NCBI RefSeq assembly: GCF_030253575.1
Contig: NC_080559.1
Coordinates: forward strand, 28,732,501-28,796,500
From: Rhododendron vialii
Lineage: Eukaryota; Streptophyta; Magnoliopsida; Ericales; Ericaceae
Direction: 5' to 3'
DNA length: 64,000 nt
Both the position numbers and the translations under genes were made by a program. Each line of letters starts with the position of its first letter. Positions within the stretch are counted from its first letter, which is position 1. Shown piece after piece: positions 1-11,305 of the stretch. The notes below the pieces were generated by a model. That model was not told the DNA's origin, ran no database searches, and saw only the letters and a list, made by a program, of their open reading frames with translations.

Positions 1-183
1 GAAAGGAAAAAACCGGGACAAGCAAAAGCCAGAAAGAGCTTCCAGTGGGTCAAGCGTTGATTGATGGCTGGAAGATCTTATTCGGACAGTTTTGATCGAC
101 GCATTGTCACATTGCCTCCTTGCAGTAAGGTGTTGATATCCTATCAGATAACATGTCATCTCTCCTGTAGTGTAGCCTGTAAG

Positions 184-320
184 CCAGAGTTCTTGCTGAT
201 ACTATGCATGCCAATGAAGACTTCATTTTCCTAAAGTATGTGATCACTCGAGCTATTTTGGCCAAGAAAATGTCTCTACCGGATGAGCTTGTCGCTGTAT
301 TTGATGCCTTGAGGATGTAG
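184..320 (+). CDS. possible terminal exon of an upstream gene (partial)
   Basis: An open frame ends at TAG 318-320 and reads ...ANEDFIFLKY...ARAILAKK-like residues, closing with VFDALRM. The composition looks coding, and an AG acceptor precedes position 184. An AATAAA polyadenylation signal follows at 426-431, which fits the 3' end of a plant gene entering from the left. I do not recognise the family. The bases before 184 contain stops in all three frames, so at least one intron must lie between this exon and the rest of the gene. The exon boundary and the gene itself are inference. Confidence 0.35.
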
Positions 321-1222
321 ATTTTTTTCGTTGCTTATACTGTACCTTGCTTTGTTTGACATTGACTTGAAAGGTTGCTTTGTTTGACGTCGACATAAAA
401 GGTTGTGTTGAAGGAATATCAATTGAATAAAATTATTGGGAAATTGCTTCCTTTCTTCAACATGGTTTATTTCTATTTTTGCTTTATCTGCCAAATCGAT
501 GCTCAGAGGCTGCTTGCTAAATTTTGTAGTTCATATTCATCTTAAACGTTCAGATTTGCAGCATGATGTCGATTGAGATCCCTTAGTTTGGATGGTCCTG
601 GGGTAGAGCCAAAGCCCTTCCCCAGCACACAATCTTGTTGGCCGATAACTACAATAACTTCGAGTATCTTATATGGGAGTGCGGTGGGGAAAGAGATTGG
701 GATGCCATGTGAATGCTCGTGGAGCACCGAATAATCACTTTGCTAGAATCTCTCTCTCTCTCTCTCTGTTCACGTTCAATTTTATCTAATGCACCATTTT
801 AGGACCCAGAAAAGCCATAAATAGGATGATGTATGTTATTCCCAGCTATTACCTGCGGTATACTTAACTTAGAATGCTGTACAATGTTAGTTCCAGCAAC
901 TACGCTATGCTAAACTTAGATGGTCTTTGTTAATTTTGGCTAATCTCTGCAATTCCTGCACTTCTGGAGACAGTTTTACCCATGTTTTTCGCTGTTGTCT
1001 TCAAATTTAGAAGTACAGCTTAGGTCTCTGATCAAGAACGACACTTCTCCCTACCTCTCTCTTCATATTTAGAATGTACAGCTAATCGGTTCGAAGTTCA
1101 GAAAGGGCATGAATCAGCAAAACCATTCACTTTGCCACACTTAGCTTCATCTTTATCTACAACTCCAGCAAAAACCAACCAAATCAAAAACCATTTCCCT
1201 AAACCCCCTTTCCCTTACCACC
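321..1222. other. 3' UTR and intergenic DNA upstream of the pectate lyase
   Basis: Contains the AATAAA signal at 426-431 and a (TC)n microsatellite at about 749-767. The interval 540-730 is GC-richer than its surroundings but shows no recognisable gene. Nothing else could be assigned. Confidence 0.6.
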
Positions 1223-1230
1223 TATAAATA
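1223..1230 (+). promoter_or_regulatory. TATA box of the pectate lyase gene
   Basis: TATAAATA lies 92 bp upstream of the ATG at 1322. It is followed by a pyrimidine-rich CT leader typical of plant 5' UTRs. A transcription start near 1255 is inferred from spacing. Confidence 0.7.
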
Positions 1231-1321
1231 CCCCCCTCAACCCAAATAGTCTTCATTCCACAACCATTTCCCTTTCTCTCTCTGTCTCCCTCTCTTAATC
1301 CTCTCTCCAAACATCTCGAAA

Positions 1322-3089
1322 ATGGCTTCCCTCTGTTTCCAAACATTGGCTCTGGCCATTGTCCTCACCACCCTCCTCCTGTGTCCAACCGCCACTCTTG
1401 CCAAGAGATCGAAAGAGCTAAACGTGATCGATGCCTGCTGGAGGTGGGACCCGCATTGGCATAAACACAGGGACCACCTCGCATCCTGCTCGGTGGGCTT
1501 TGCTGGGAAGATGCTCAACAACATGGGCCGGGGCGTCACGCAGTACAAAGTGACGGATCCTTCTGATGACGCACTGAACCCACGACCTGGAACGCTGAGG
1601 TACGGGGCGACCCAAGTCCAGGGTAAGGTCTGGATCACGTTCCAGAAGGACATGAAAATCAAGCTTGAGAAGCCGCTCCTCGTTAGCAGCTTCACCGCAA
1701 TTGACGGCCGTGGCGCCAACGTCGATATCGTCGGTGGTGCATGCATTACCGTACAAAAGGTGTGTGTATTTTGGGTTTCATTATATTGTTTTCAACGATT
1801 TGCAAGTACCCTATATTTCTACCAAAAACCCAAGCTAGTAGCTACGGTAAAGGAAAATGATTTGGAAATAGGAATTTACAAAAAGAAGAAACTTTAGCAG
1901 AATACTGTAACAGTTTTGAGTACAGGGCAAGAGGGTAATTCCAACTAACCCGCTCAACTAACTTTGACCAGTATTTGAAGAAAATAACTGATATAACTAA
2001 CTCCATGTTTTATCAAAGAACTGCAAGTTTTTTTTGTAAAATCCTGTACATTTCCCCAATGCTAATAATGAAACTTGTATCGTCAGGTGAACAATGTCAT
2101 CATCCACGGGCTTCGGATCCACAGCTGCCGGTCCCAGCCGCCAGGGGAGGTGATGGGTCCCGACGGGATGATCCAAAGCCTTGGCCCCATGGATGGCGAT
2201 GCGATTAGGTTGGTCTCCTCCTCCAAAGTTTGGCTAGACCATAACACCCTGTACTCATGCCAGGACGGTCTCATCGACGTCACTCGTGGCTCGTCCAATG
2301 TTACAATCTCAAATAACTGGTTCAGGGACCAGAACAAGGTCATGCTTTTGGGTCACGACGATGGGTACTTCCGAGACCATAATATGAAGGTTACCGTCAT
2401 GTTCAATCGTTTCGGCCCTAATTGCCATCAGAGGATGCCCAGGTAACAATTTCTGGGTCAATGGTTTTGCAAATAGTAGAACTTTTATTCAGAAAAACGA
2501 TTGAGAGTGATATAGCAATGAAAGTTTTCAAATTAGCAGTCATAATTGTAGGTGCTTCAATCATCTGATGGAAAATATGCAGGGTTCGCCATGGATACGC
2601 ACACGTTGTCAACAATCTATACCAGGGATGGGGACTCTATGCAATTGGAGGAAGCATGAATCCAAGCGTCAAGAGTCAGGCAAATCTTTTCGTCGCTCCA
2701 GAATGGAAGAAAGAGGTGGAAAAACAATTTTTTTTTTTTGCCATTGCTAGCTAGCTTTTTCATTCAAATATGTTGGTCGGAGGGGGGGAGCAAATTAGTA
2801 CTGTTTTTTTTGTTTTTCTTCGGAAAACTCATGGATGGAATTCTTGATTGATTGACAGGTGACATGGAAGAAGAACTATGAGGACGGAATGTCGAATTGG
2901 AATTTCAAATCCGTGAAGGACGTTTTCGAGAACGGAGCTTGTTTCGACCAGACGACGGGCGGTGATGACGGTGGCGTGGACCCGCACTATACCCGCGACG
3001 AAGCGTTCCCGGCGGCCGATGCGAAATCCGTGAGGTCGTTGACGAAGTGTTCTGGAGTTTTGAAGTGCTCCGAAAGATCAAGATGCTGA
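1322..3089 (+). CDS. pectate lyase, four exons, 385 aa, secreted
   Basis: Exons are 1322-1759, 2087-2442, 2583-2715 and 2859-3089, all with GT-AG junctions and compatible phases, giving 385 aa. It should cleave de-esterified homogalacturonan by Ca-dependent beta-elimination in the cell wall (polysaccharide lyase family 1). Residues 1-27 form a signal peptide. The family signature IDACWRWD starts near residue 36. The Ca-binding and substrate region has WLDHN near 195-199 and DGLIDV near 205-210. The RMPRVR motif near 262-267 is the RxPxxR motif with the catalytic arginine. The protein ends in a Cys-containing tail (SERSRC), as in the pollen/Cry j 1-like subgroup, and lacks the longer N-terminal PelN extension of some pollen members. 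Pollen or pistil expression is inferred from subgroup resemblance only. The start has a clear TATA box and leader upstream. No defect was seen. Confidence 0.94.
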
Positions 3090-4017
3090 AGGGGATGATA
3101 AGTTTGTGTCTTGGGACGGATTTGGAAATGGAAGTTCAAGTTCGTAACTTCAGCAGTTGTGGCAGTAGAGATTACAATTGCATTGGTACTTGGTAGTATT
3201 AAAGAGATCAAAAAGAAATTATATGAACAAATGTATTTATGTTGTTGTAGGACTTGGAGCCAATGCCCATATGATCTCTATATGTGAACAAATGTATTTT
3301 AATGGTTCAGATTTGCTGAAATTTTTACCGGTAAAAGTTAATTCTTACCGATAAAAATATGAAAACAAATCTAGACCATTAAAAATACTATCCGACTGTT
3401 GCAATCAGCTGAAGCGCATGACAAGCCAGATTCTAATTTTATATAATAAAAAGCTGATTATTCAAACACAAATAATACTACAAAAAAACAAAAAAATCAA
3501 AATCAAAATCCTATAACATCAAGTGTAATTTACACTTTTCTCAAAGAAAAAAGTGTCTTCCGGTTATTAAAACTAATTTTCACTAGTTCTATAACATTAA
3601 GTGTAATTTCATTTTTCTAAAAAAAAAAAAAAAATTTGTCCTCCAGTTTATTAGAACTCCATCATCAGCCATGCCAACCAGACTAGCAACAAACAGCACA
3701 AAGGCTGGGATGAACCGATAATTTCGCTCCATTGCATCATAGCTTTTCATTTTCTCTAAATACAGGCGTTTCATTTGCTCGGCATCTAAACGAGGTGGAC
3801 GATCAACAAAGTTTGCATAGTTTTTCACATTCCAAACGAAGTTACTAAACTAGAGTTTCACATTGGAACAAATAAATCCTGTTTGACAAATGCGAGAATA
3901 AATAAGGCGCAACAAAATAACCTAAAAACCGATACATTCCCACTCATAAGAAATTTCAGACATCCCATCAGCTTCTAGTACCCATGCTGTTGAGGAAAGG
4001 AAACACCGCACTGCTAT
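3090..4017. other. convergent intergenic region between pectate lyase and fibrillarin
   Basis: AT-rich DNA holding the 3' UTRs of two convergent genes. The interval 3300-3420 has short inverted motifs (TTACCGGTAA-like and TTACCGATAA-like) related to small dispersed repeats seen at 8676 and 36222. No gene was seen. Confidence 0.6.
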
Positions 4018-7000
4018 TTAGGAGGCTGCTTTCTGTTTCTTTGGCGCGCGGTATGCACCAACCACACAAGCATGATCCCGCTCAAAAGGTTCAAGAGTGA
4101 CCTGTTCAATGGGCTTGAACTGCTCGGCCTGCAGCTTCTTCACCTCCTGCGCAAATACTGCTTCAGCAGGAACAGTTGAGTCGATGCAGTTGGCCTTAAG
4201 ACATTGGAAAGAAACAGAAAATCAGCACATAGAGAGCTCATAGGAACATTTTAAAGATAACCAACAACAAAAGATTAACAAAAAAGGTTTTGTCAATTTC
4301 ACATGTCCTGTAATATTTGATCTGTGTAAGTGTTGTCAATGGAAAAGTGATGCACACTAATCCTAACTTACAAACCTTGATTGATATTACAAAATGGCCT
4401 CCAGCTTTCAGGAAATATGATGCATTCAAGGCTAAGATCCTAGCCTGCAAAGGAAATGGTATAAGCAAAAAAATAAAAGCATAATACATAGAGGAAGTCT
4501 GGTAAGAAACTTCATTGAAGAGTCTGTTTTAAAACTTGTTTGCTTCTCTGTGTCCAATATTTTGAGAACAAAGATGACATAATTGCAGTAGCTCAATAGA
4601 AGATTGAATCGATTAGAGCAATTTAGCAACGTATTGGACACAGAAGAGGATTATCAGCAAAGTGAAGTCCCACAACGCAAAAAAAGTCAGAGCTTTGATC
4701 TCACCCTTACATGCTCAGGTTGAACTGCAATTCTAGTAAGTAAGCAAGCAACTATACAAGTCAGGAAGTGAAACCCAATATATTGATCACATGATATATA
4801 TTCATCATTAATAATAGTGTTCACGCACTATTGGATAACAAACTTAATAACTATACAAGAGGCGGTGATAGGTTCATTAAGGGGTAAAATTACAAACATA
4901 TTATCAAACCATATCTATAAGCCATATCTACAAGCGCATCAGAAACTCGGTTTTGCATCACTCATGATGTCTTGAAGGGGAATCCGAGTAACTCATCATA
5001 TGCAGGCTGATAACAAAATTTTCAAAATAAATATATGCAAAGGAAAGTAAAATAAAATAGAATGGAATCTTTGAAACCAAGTTTTAGTCAAGTTCAAGAA
5101 ATATCAACAAGATTACCCCAAAAAGGAAACTCAAAAAAGAGGGAAAAAAAAATATCATCAAGAAGAGGAGGAACAAAATACAATCAGAAAATTTGAAAAG
5201 CCATGAATTCCAAATGCACTATTGTTTACTTGAAAGGGTCACACCACCACGCATGCAAAAATACAAACATAGTTCCAAAACATTAGGCTTTGCAACATGA
5301 ACTTAATTTTATTTAAGAACCTAAAGCATACAGTTTAGCTTCTGTGAGCAGAAGCAAGAAGTGGGGATACCTTCACCAAGGAACCCTATAGTAGGGGAAA
5401 GCAAATATCTTACAAGAAAACAAGATTAGGAAATAAAATTTAAGATTATAAACTATATGCTATTGCGGAAAAAGAAATGTCGATCAAATTCTTAATGAGC
5501 ATTAAAATGGTGAACCAAGAATGTATCAATGTTCTAAAAGTCGTTCGGCGCTAGTCGGTCGGTCAGCCACCTTCAAGCGATCGGCAATTAACCGGTGCAT
5601 ATTCGGACCTAATCGGATAGGCGCCGCCAACAATTAATCGGCAATTAATTCCTTGTTTTAGAACACTGGAATATAATGGGTGAAACCCTCTCAAACCATC
5701 ACCAAAACCCATCAGATATTGACTTACAATATCCTTTAGCAGACAATTTCACTCTATGACGCTAGCAATAGAAAGCAAACCTGATCAGGCTGAGCAACAT
5801 CGGAAAAGATTACGTCAACCATGCCCACCAGCATCCTGTACTTGGCTGGATGTCTAGCATCTTCAATGATAGGTATAACATTTGTTCGCTTCTTCGCCAT
5901 GTTTACCAAATCCCTACCACTTCTATGAGAAAATTCCACTGCATAGACCACTCCATCCTACCAATAAAAGAGAGCAAGAGAAACATGGGAGAGAGAAAAT
6001 CAATAACTGCAGCTCCCGGTAGGTAATAGATAGAGGAAACAATAGCTCCAGGATTACTTACAGGGCCAACAAGGTCTGACACGTGAGATACAGTGGTTCC
6101 CGAAGCAGCTCCAAGGTACAGGACCCGGGCACCAGGCACCTTGTTTGAATATGAAGAAAGGCAATTAGATCCAAGCACCGATCAATAGATAGTTTATAAC
6201 TCACAAATGCCTACTTGAAGATCTAAAACTTAAGGCAAAATAAACAAGAACCAGACAAACTTACAATCCAGATATCATCAACTCCACCGAGAATCGCAGC
6301 ACACAACTTAGAGCGGAAAGGGTTCCAGACCCTGTACTCAGTCTTGGTTCCATCCTCATTCTGTGGGAGAAAAAATGACTACATGCATCAGGAGATATAT
6401 TACTTGCAAAGGTTATGAATCTATACCCATAGGGCCATACCAAAGGTACCATCTCGGACAATTGCAAAATTAAATTTTCCAACGAACAAAAACTCAGCAA
6501 TGCAAAATTACTAATCAACAACTACGACATTGCAAATCGATAGCTACAACATTGCAAAACACCAACTTCAATCGCACTTACGAAGAACCAAGTTACAACA
6601 AACCAAGTCGCTGACCGATAAACTCTTTGGCATGCAAGGGCTTAGCATCTTAAACGGAAACCTTAAGGCTTAAACCTTATAAGTCAATGTTAAGGGTAAT
6701 ATAAGTTAAAAAGCACTAGTACAATATATAGTCCTTAAAAGCATCGAGGAAAAAAAAGCGAAGATTCCCTGAAAAACTAGAATCGGTTCAGAAAAACTTA
6801 TACACAAAAACCCGGGGAAAAAAAAAATACAAAAGAGTACATGACAAACAAATATTAAAGCACAATCTTTTTCATAAGAAATGATGTAATGATAGCTGTC
6901 ATGGCAAGAATCAAAAGTGCAGCCTCCTTTGACTACTACAGCAGACTTGTGAGATAAACCAAAAGATCTCTTCTGCCTCAGAATAAACTTCCCTACTAAA

Positions 7001-7672
7001 TCCAAATTCTAACACATTTACTGTAGTGCTTCACTCCATTTAACATTTTCATTCTATTCAACCAGCTTCCTAAGCCCACAAATACTAGGGTCAACAGACT
7101 CAACACATATAAGCTTCATCCAAAATACTAATTACCAAAATCAATTAGATCAAAAATCTCGACACAAATAACCTACAGCAGAACCGATTTGATATCGAAA
7201 GCCGGAAAATATACGTTACTCAAAACTACCTGAACAGAGATCCTCTTCTCGTTATACACGGCTTCACCGGGAACCAAGTTCTTAGTACAAAGCGCATCCT
7301 CTTTCCCATGAGCAACGAACACTCCCTTATGCCTATGCGCGTCCACCACTACCTTGCTCCCTCCCTTCATTCCTCCGCCGCGGCCGCGACCCCTCCCCCT
7401 ATCGCTGCCGCCACGACCGCGGCCTCTCATCGTGCTTCCACCTCTATCGCCGCCGCCTCTCCCTCTGCCTCCGCCTCTCCCTCTGAAGCCGCCTCCATCG
7501 CCTCTCCCTCTGAAGCCGCCTCCATCACCTCTCCCTCTGAAGCCGCCACCACGGCCTGAAAAAAAAAATTCAACAAAATTCACGCAAATTAAAGACTGTT
7601 TCCAAACCGATGAAAAATTAGGAAGAAGTAGTGATTTGGAGTTGAAGGATGCATACTCAATGGGGGTCTCAT
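4018..7672 (-). CDS. FIB: fibrillarin, rRNA 2'-O-methyltransferase, seven exons, 312 aa
   Basis: Exons in transcript order are 7657-7672, 7230-7555, 6265-6360, 6062-6139, 5781-5957, 4376-4444 and 4018-4194. The total is 939 nt including the stop, so 312 aa, the usual fibrillarin length. Fibrillarin is the S-adenosylmethionine-dependent methyltransferase of nucleolar box C/D snoRNPs. Residues about 6-66 form the Gly/Arg-rich GAR domain. The methyltransferase fold follows, with the SAM motif [11 protein letters not shown] near 152-162, then [10 protein letters not shown] and an acidic [12 protein letters not shown] segment. The C-terminus is [11 protein letters not shown]. The first coding exon is only 16 nt (MRPPL plus one base), as in known plant fibrillarin genes, and the phase-1 junction restores MRPPLSRGGG. 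Intron 5 (4445-5780) hosts a snoRNA. The promoter to the right carries translation-machinery motifs. No broken residue was seen. Confidence 0.96.
4935..5004 (-). ncRNA. intronic box C/D snoRNA, U60-like
   Basis: The minus strand of fibrillarin intron 5 has box C (ATGATGA, 4999-4993), box D (CTGA, 4942-4939) and a short terminal stem (TGCA 5004-5001 with TGCG 4938-4935). A C'-like GTGATG lies between the boxes. The stretch complementary to plus-strand 4975-4987 (AAGGGGAATCCGA) would pair 13 nt with 25S rRNA, recalled from memory as having that sequence before CTGTTTAATT. Arabidopsis fibrillarin genes are known to host the U60.1f/U60.2f snoRNAs in intron 5, and this matches in position and architecture. 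The D' box is degenerate, so the exact methylated G is not assigned. Confidence 0.75.
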
Positions 7673-8043
7673 GTCTGCAAAGTAGTACTTGGAGTGATTC
7701 AGTAGTGGAGATTAGAGAATATCGGTCTAGAGAGAGAGATGAGGGTAGAGAGGCGACGGAACTTTAGAAGGGTCGCGAGGGTTTTTATACTGGGGGAATT
7801 AGGGTTTAGGGTTTTGTCAATTTTGCAACTTGTTTAGGTGACGCCGGTGTGCACAAGGGTTTTAGAACGGACCAGTAAGGAAACGACAGCTCACTGTGAT
7901 GTGGCATACAGTTGCCCTACTTGATGGCAATAGGATTTTGATGGGGCGGAGGCCCAACGTATTTTTTTGGGCTTGGGTTGAATAAGTTAGGGTAAGGCCT
8001 AGTTTCCCGAAAGAAAAAAGAAGAAAGTCCGAGGCTCTGGGCC
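7673..8043 (-). promoter_or_regulatory. fibrillarin promoter with telo-boxes and site II elements
   Basis: Two overlapping telo-boxes (AAACCCTAA on the minus strand) lie at 7799-7807 and 7806-7814. Three site II (TGGGCY) motifs lie at 7951-7956, 7968-7973 and 8038-8043. This pair of motifs is typical of plant ribosomal-protein and nucleolar genes driven by TCP-type factors in dividing cells. The transcription start itself was not identified. Confidence 0.65.
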
Positions 8044-8523
8044 TTTTTCTGTTTTGTTATTTAAATTTTTTTCGCATCTGTTAGATTTATGTCAAATTAT
8101 TGTGTTTGACTAGATTGTCTCGACGAGACGAGATGAGCCAAAAAAATAAGACTTCAACTCAATTAAGAGAGAGAAAAGAATAGACGTTCATCTATTGATT
8201 TATTTATTTTTTTATAACACATAAGGATTCTTCTATTGATAAGACGACCAGTTTCCATAGTAAGTTGTAATTCTCTCTTTAAAATAGGAGACTTGAAAAC
8301 CAAATAATTTGTTTTAATATATGTTATTAGATAATAAACAAATTATATGAACATGATAGAGATACCAAAATTTATCCCTATCAGCCCAGAGCAGTAGTTC
8401 AAGCAGTCATGTGTGGGCACTTAGGTAAGTTTGCAAAGTCTATGGTTGAAGTCGTTTTCAAAGTCTATGGTTGAAGCGGTTCAAAAAAAAAATGTCTATG
8501 GTTGAAGTCGAAGGAATGACATT
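8044..8523. other. intergenic DNA
   Basis: AT-rich. A short phrase (GTCTATGGTTGAAG) is repeated near 8437, 8462 and 8492 as small direct repeats. No gene was seen. Confidence 0.5.
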
Positions 8524-8611
8524 TCTCTGGCTAACCTATCACAGCACATCCAACGGTTAAGGTCCTGGCTGGCATCCGAGTACTTGATATACGGCGCTCC
8601 GTTATTTAAAT

Positions 8612-8830
8612 AAAAAATGATACGCCCACCGCATAGAGGTTGTGAACAGCCCGCTACAATTATCTCATATTTCAAAAGTATTTTGGATAGTCCGGATTGA
8701 AAATGGACTATTACCGGTAAGAGTTACTTATTAACGGTCAAAATTTAAAAACAATCTCAACTATTGATTACCGAGACAAACGGTGAGATTAGGATTGCGA
8801 TGAAAGTGTGTGATGGGTGTATCACCGTTA
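8612..8830. mobile_element. TIR element (MITE) inserted in duplication copy A
   Basis: Flanked by an exact 9-bp direct repeat TATTTAAAT (8603-8611 and 8831-8839). Near-terminal inverted motifs are TGATACGCCCACC and its counterpart GGGTGTATCA. The paralogous site near 21960 (GTTATTAAAATAAGCCC) is empty. The 9-bp target-site duplication suggests Mutator-like. Confidence 0.75.
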
Positions 8831-9074
8831 TATTTAAATCGCCCAAAGGTGAAGAAGGTTACAGTTACTTCTTGTGACATCAAGCCGTCTACAGCCAGCA
8901 GCCCCGTCACCATATTATTCGATTTCACAACTTGCTAGGAGTAGTGTACATTTCAATTCCAAAAAAAAAAAAATTAGAGAAAATCTTTACTTTTCAGTTT
9001 TCGGAATAGAAAATCAACTTATTTTTTCGCTTGGTTAGTTTACAAAATTTTCCCACTAGATTTTGAAAGTAGTG

Positions 9075-10100
9075 TTGCACGTAATGTCATTCAACTAAAA
9101 AAAAGTATGAATTCCAATAGTGAGTTGACGAAAAGGGGAAAAAAAAAAAAAAAACCCTTCAAAGTGCAAATCAAGCAAAACAGAGTATTAATAAGTCTCA
9201 ATTAATTAAAATTTCAATTATTCTCTTAGCAAATACTCCAACATAACACCGTTTAGAAGTATATAAAACATTTGATTTCAACATATACTTACAAATAGTA
9301 ATTATTTCCTTCATAATCATACGTCCAAGCCAGCTTGCGTCGCCACCGAGTTATAAACGTTCTACTAAATACTATTTTCTAGTATATTCGACCCTATGGA
9401 AAGACCCACTAGGCCCCCTCCAAAACAGCCTACAGATAAGGCCCCAATCCGAAAGACATATAAATTCATTAAGCCCAATCCGGTCTTGTACTTTGGAATT
9501 CTTATTGTAATTTGCAACTTTTGTGGTTTTAAATTTTGATTTTTTTTTACCGCATATATGTATCTTATCGAATTATATTTCTTGAAAAATATGAAAGTGT
9601 CCTTTTTGAAAATTCACCAGGGCTCCAAAACAACTCAAAGCTGGCCTAGCCTTGATCGAAAACGTATAAAAGTGACTACACAAAAAAAATCTAATGGACA
9701 AAAATTCAACTGATCAATTGATAAATTTTTGTAAGAATACATCCATACAATATTTTTACGACTTGATGCTCTCATAGTCATGGGGTTAGTAAATGAAAAA
9801 AAAAAAAAAACTAGAGCCTTGTAGTCTAATAAATGCCGCGTTTTATTTGCAGATTATAATTGATTAAGCGAAAAAGATGAAATTATATGTGTGAAGATGA
9901 AAGGAGATATGTGGAGCCTAAAGGGTACTGTATGGTAGACGCTCTACTGAAATTAAATGTTTACAGGCGTCATGTAATTAGAGCGTCTACTGAACAATAC
10001 TCTAGTTTTACCTGCATTAATTTCTCTATTCAAGAGTATCAAAGAACTATGCTCTTTCCCTTTTTAAGTATCGTAAGTTTAACTTATTAAATAGACATCA
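9075..10100. other. about 1 kb block present only in duplication copy A
   Basis: In copy B the flanking similarity joins directly (near 22317). Here about 1 kb of AT-rich non-coding sequence intervenes. No terminal repeats or target-site duplication could be defined. It may be an insertion in A or a deletion in B. Confidence 0.55.
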
Positions 10101-10858
10101 TCATTACACATTTCACGTTATTTTTTACCTCCACTTTTACAAAATTATCCTCCACTTTTATCCATCAACTCTTTTCCCATAACTTTTCAAAAGGACAAAA
10201 ATCATAATTGTATAAACTTTTGCTTATTAACTTTTCAAAAAAAAAAAATACTAATTATTAAGGGACCGACAGAAATATTGGAATACTGGCTTCTTGGGGA
10301 TCGAGGGAGTATCTTTTATAAGAAAACTAGTTAAATGGAAGGTCACTCTATTCAAGCCAACTCCAATTCAGTACTCTAATTTTTTTTTTTTAAAAAATAA
10401 CAAACTCACTCTAAACCACAAACTTAACATTTTATTCTAAAATCTAATCATTGTTCTTGAACTTTTATTAGCAGTAGTTAACATTAATCATATTTTCAAA
10501 GGTAGTATAAACATAGATTATGAATGATTCTAGTTTTAGGAAAATTAAATGCACTAATACTCCTTGGATTGATAAATAAAATTGGATCTAAATATACCGT
10601 AATGGAAGGAAATTTTTAAACCTTTTTCATAATTTTTACTGGTAATTACTTGTATGTTTTTGTTGGATTGGATATATATCATGGGGAATCAAATAAAGAT
10701 CATATGGAGGAAAGACTAGCTATAAAAATATTCTTGTAGAACCAAAACTTGCAGTTCCAGTGATTTCCCACTCAACAAACAGCTGACTACCTCATATCGA
10801 AAACACGTGGAGTTCTCAAGGAATAATAATTAAAAATAAAAATGGTAGAATTGCTTGA

Positions 10859-11022
10859 ATTTTTTTTTTTTTTTTTTTTTCAGACGATAGAATGTTATGG
10901 GTTAGTTTTTTTAGTTGTTACAACGGGGTCTAACACCTCCTCCATGAGGACTCGAACTTAGGTCATTTTCCTTCAGAGGGAAAATAAGGAACCAACCGTG
11001 CTATGTCGCTTCGTGGTTTTTG
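10859..11022 (-). mobile_element. SINE, minus strand, poly(A)-tailed
   Basis: On the minus strand there is a tRNA-like head with box A (TAGCACGGTTGGT) and box B (AAGTTCGAGTCCTC). It ends in a long poly(A), seen as the T run at 10861-10880. Flanking near-identical 11-bp repeats GAATTGCTTGA (10848-10858) and GAATTGTTTGA (11023-11033) are the target-site duplication. The same SINE is in copy B (about 23392-23545), so it predates the duplication. Confidence 0.75.
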
Positions 11023-11090
11023 GAATTGTTTGATTGGCTGACTTAGGTATTGAATTTTAGTCGTGAATTCAGTGGAAGTGGAACCGCACC

Positions 11091-11305
11091 TTTTTTTTTT
11101 TTTTCAAATGTGAGCAGTTGTATTCGATTGTGAGGCGAAAGCCTACACAAGAAAGAGGAACCTCATTAGGGCAAATGGGCATCCACAGACCGGACAAACC
11201 ATTAAAAAGGGCAATCAGAACACAGTATGTGCAGTCCTATTTCAAACTCACCTAGCGAAATCAGGTTCGCAGAAAATAAAAGTATAAAACTAATACCAAG
11301 CACAT
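11091..11305 (-). mobile_element. retroposed fragment, probably a LINE 3' end
   Basis: Flanked by exact GAACCGCACC repeats (11081-11090 and 11306-11315). It begins with a T run on the plus strand, meaning a poly(A) tail on the minus strand. Copy B near 23593 shows a single uninterrupted GAACCGCACC. The tail region resembles the sequence after the RNase H ORF at 29860-29940, so a LINE origin is inferred. Confidence 0.7.

Noticed and set aside
542-727. Minus-strand 61-aa open frame upstream of the pectate lyase
   Set aside because: No conserved feature recognised; most likely chance in a GC-richer patch.
1237-1756. Minus-strand open frames opposite pectate lyase exon 1
   Set aside because: Shadows of a GC-rich exon, with no family features.
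7308-7767. Ser/Ala- and Pro-rich plus-strand open frames
   Set aside because: Antisense shadows of the Gly/Arg-rich domain of fibrillarin on the minus strand.
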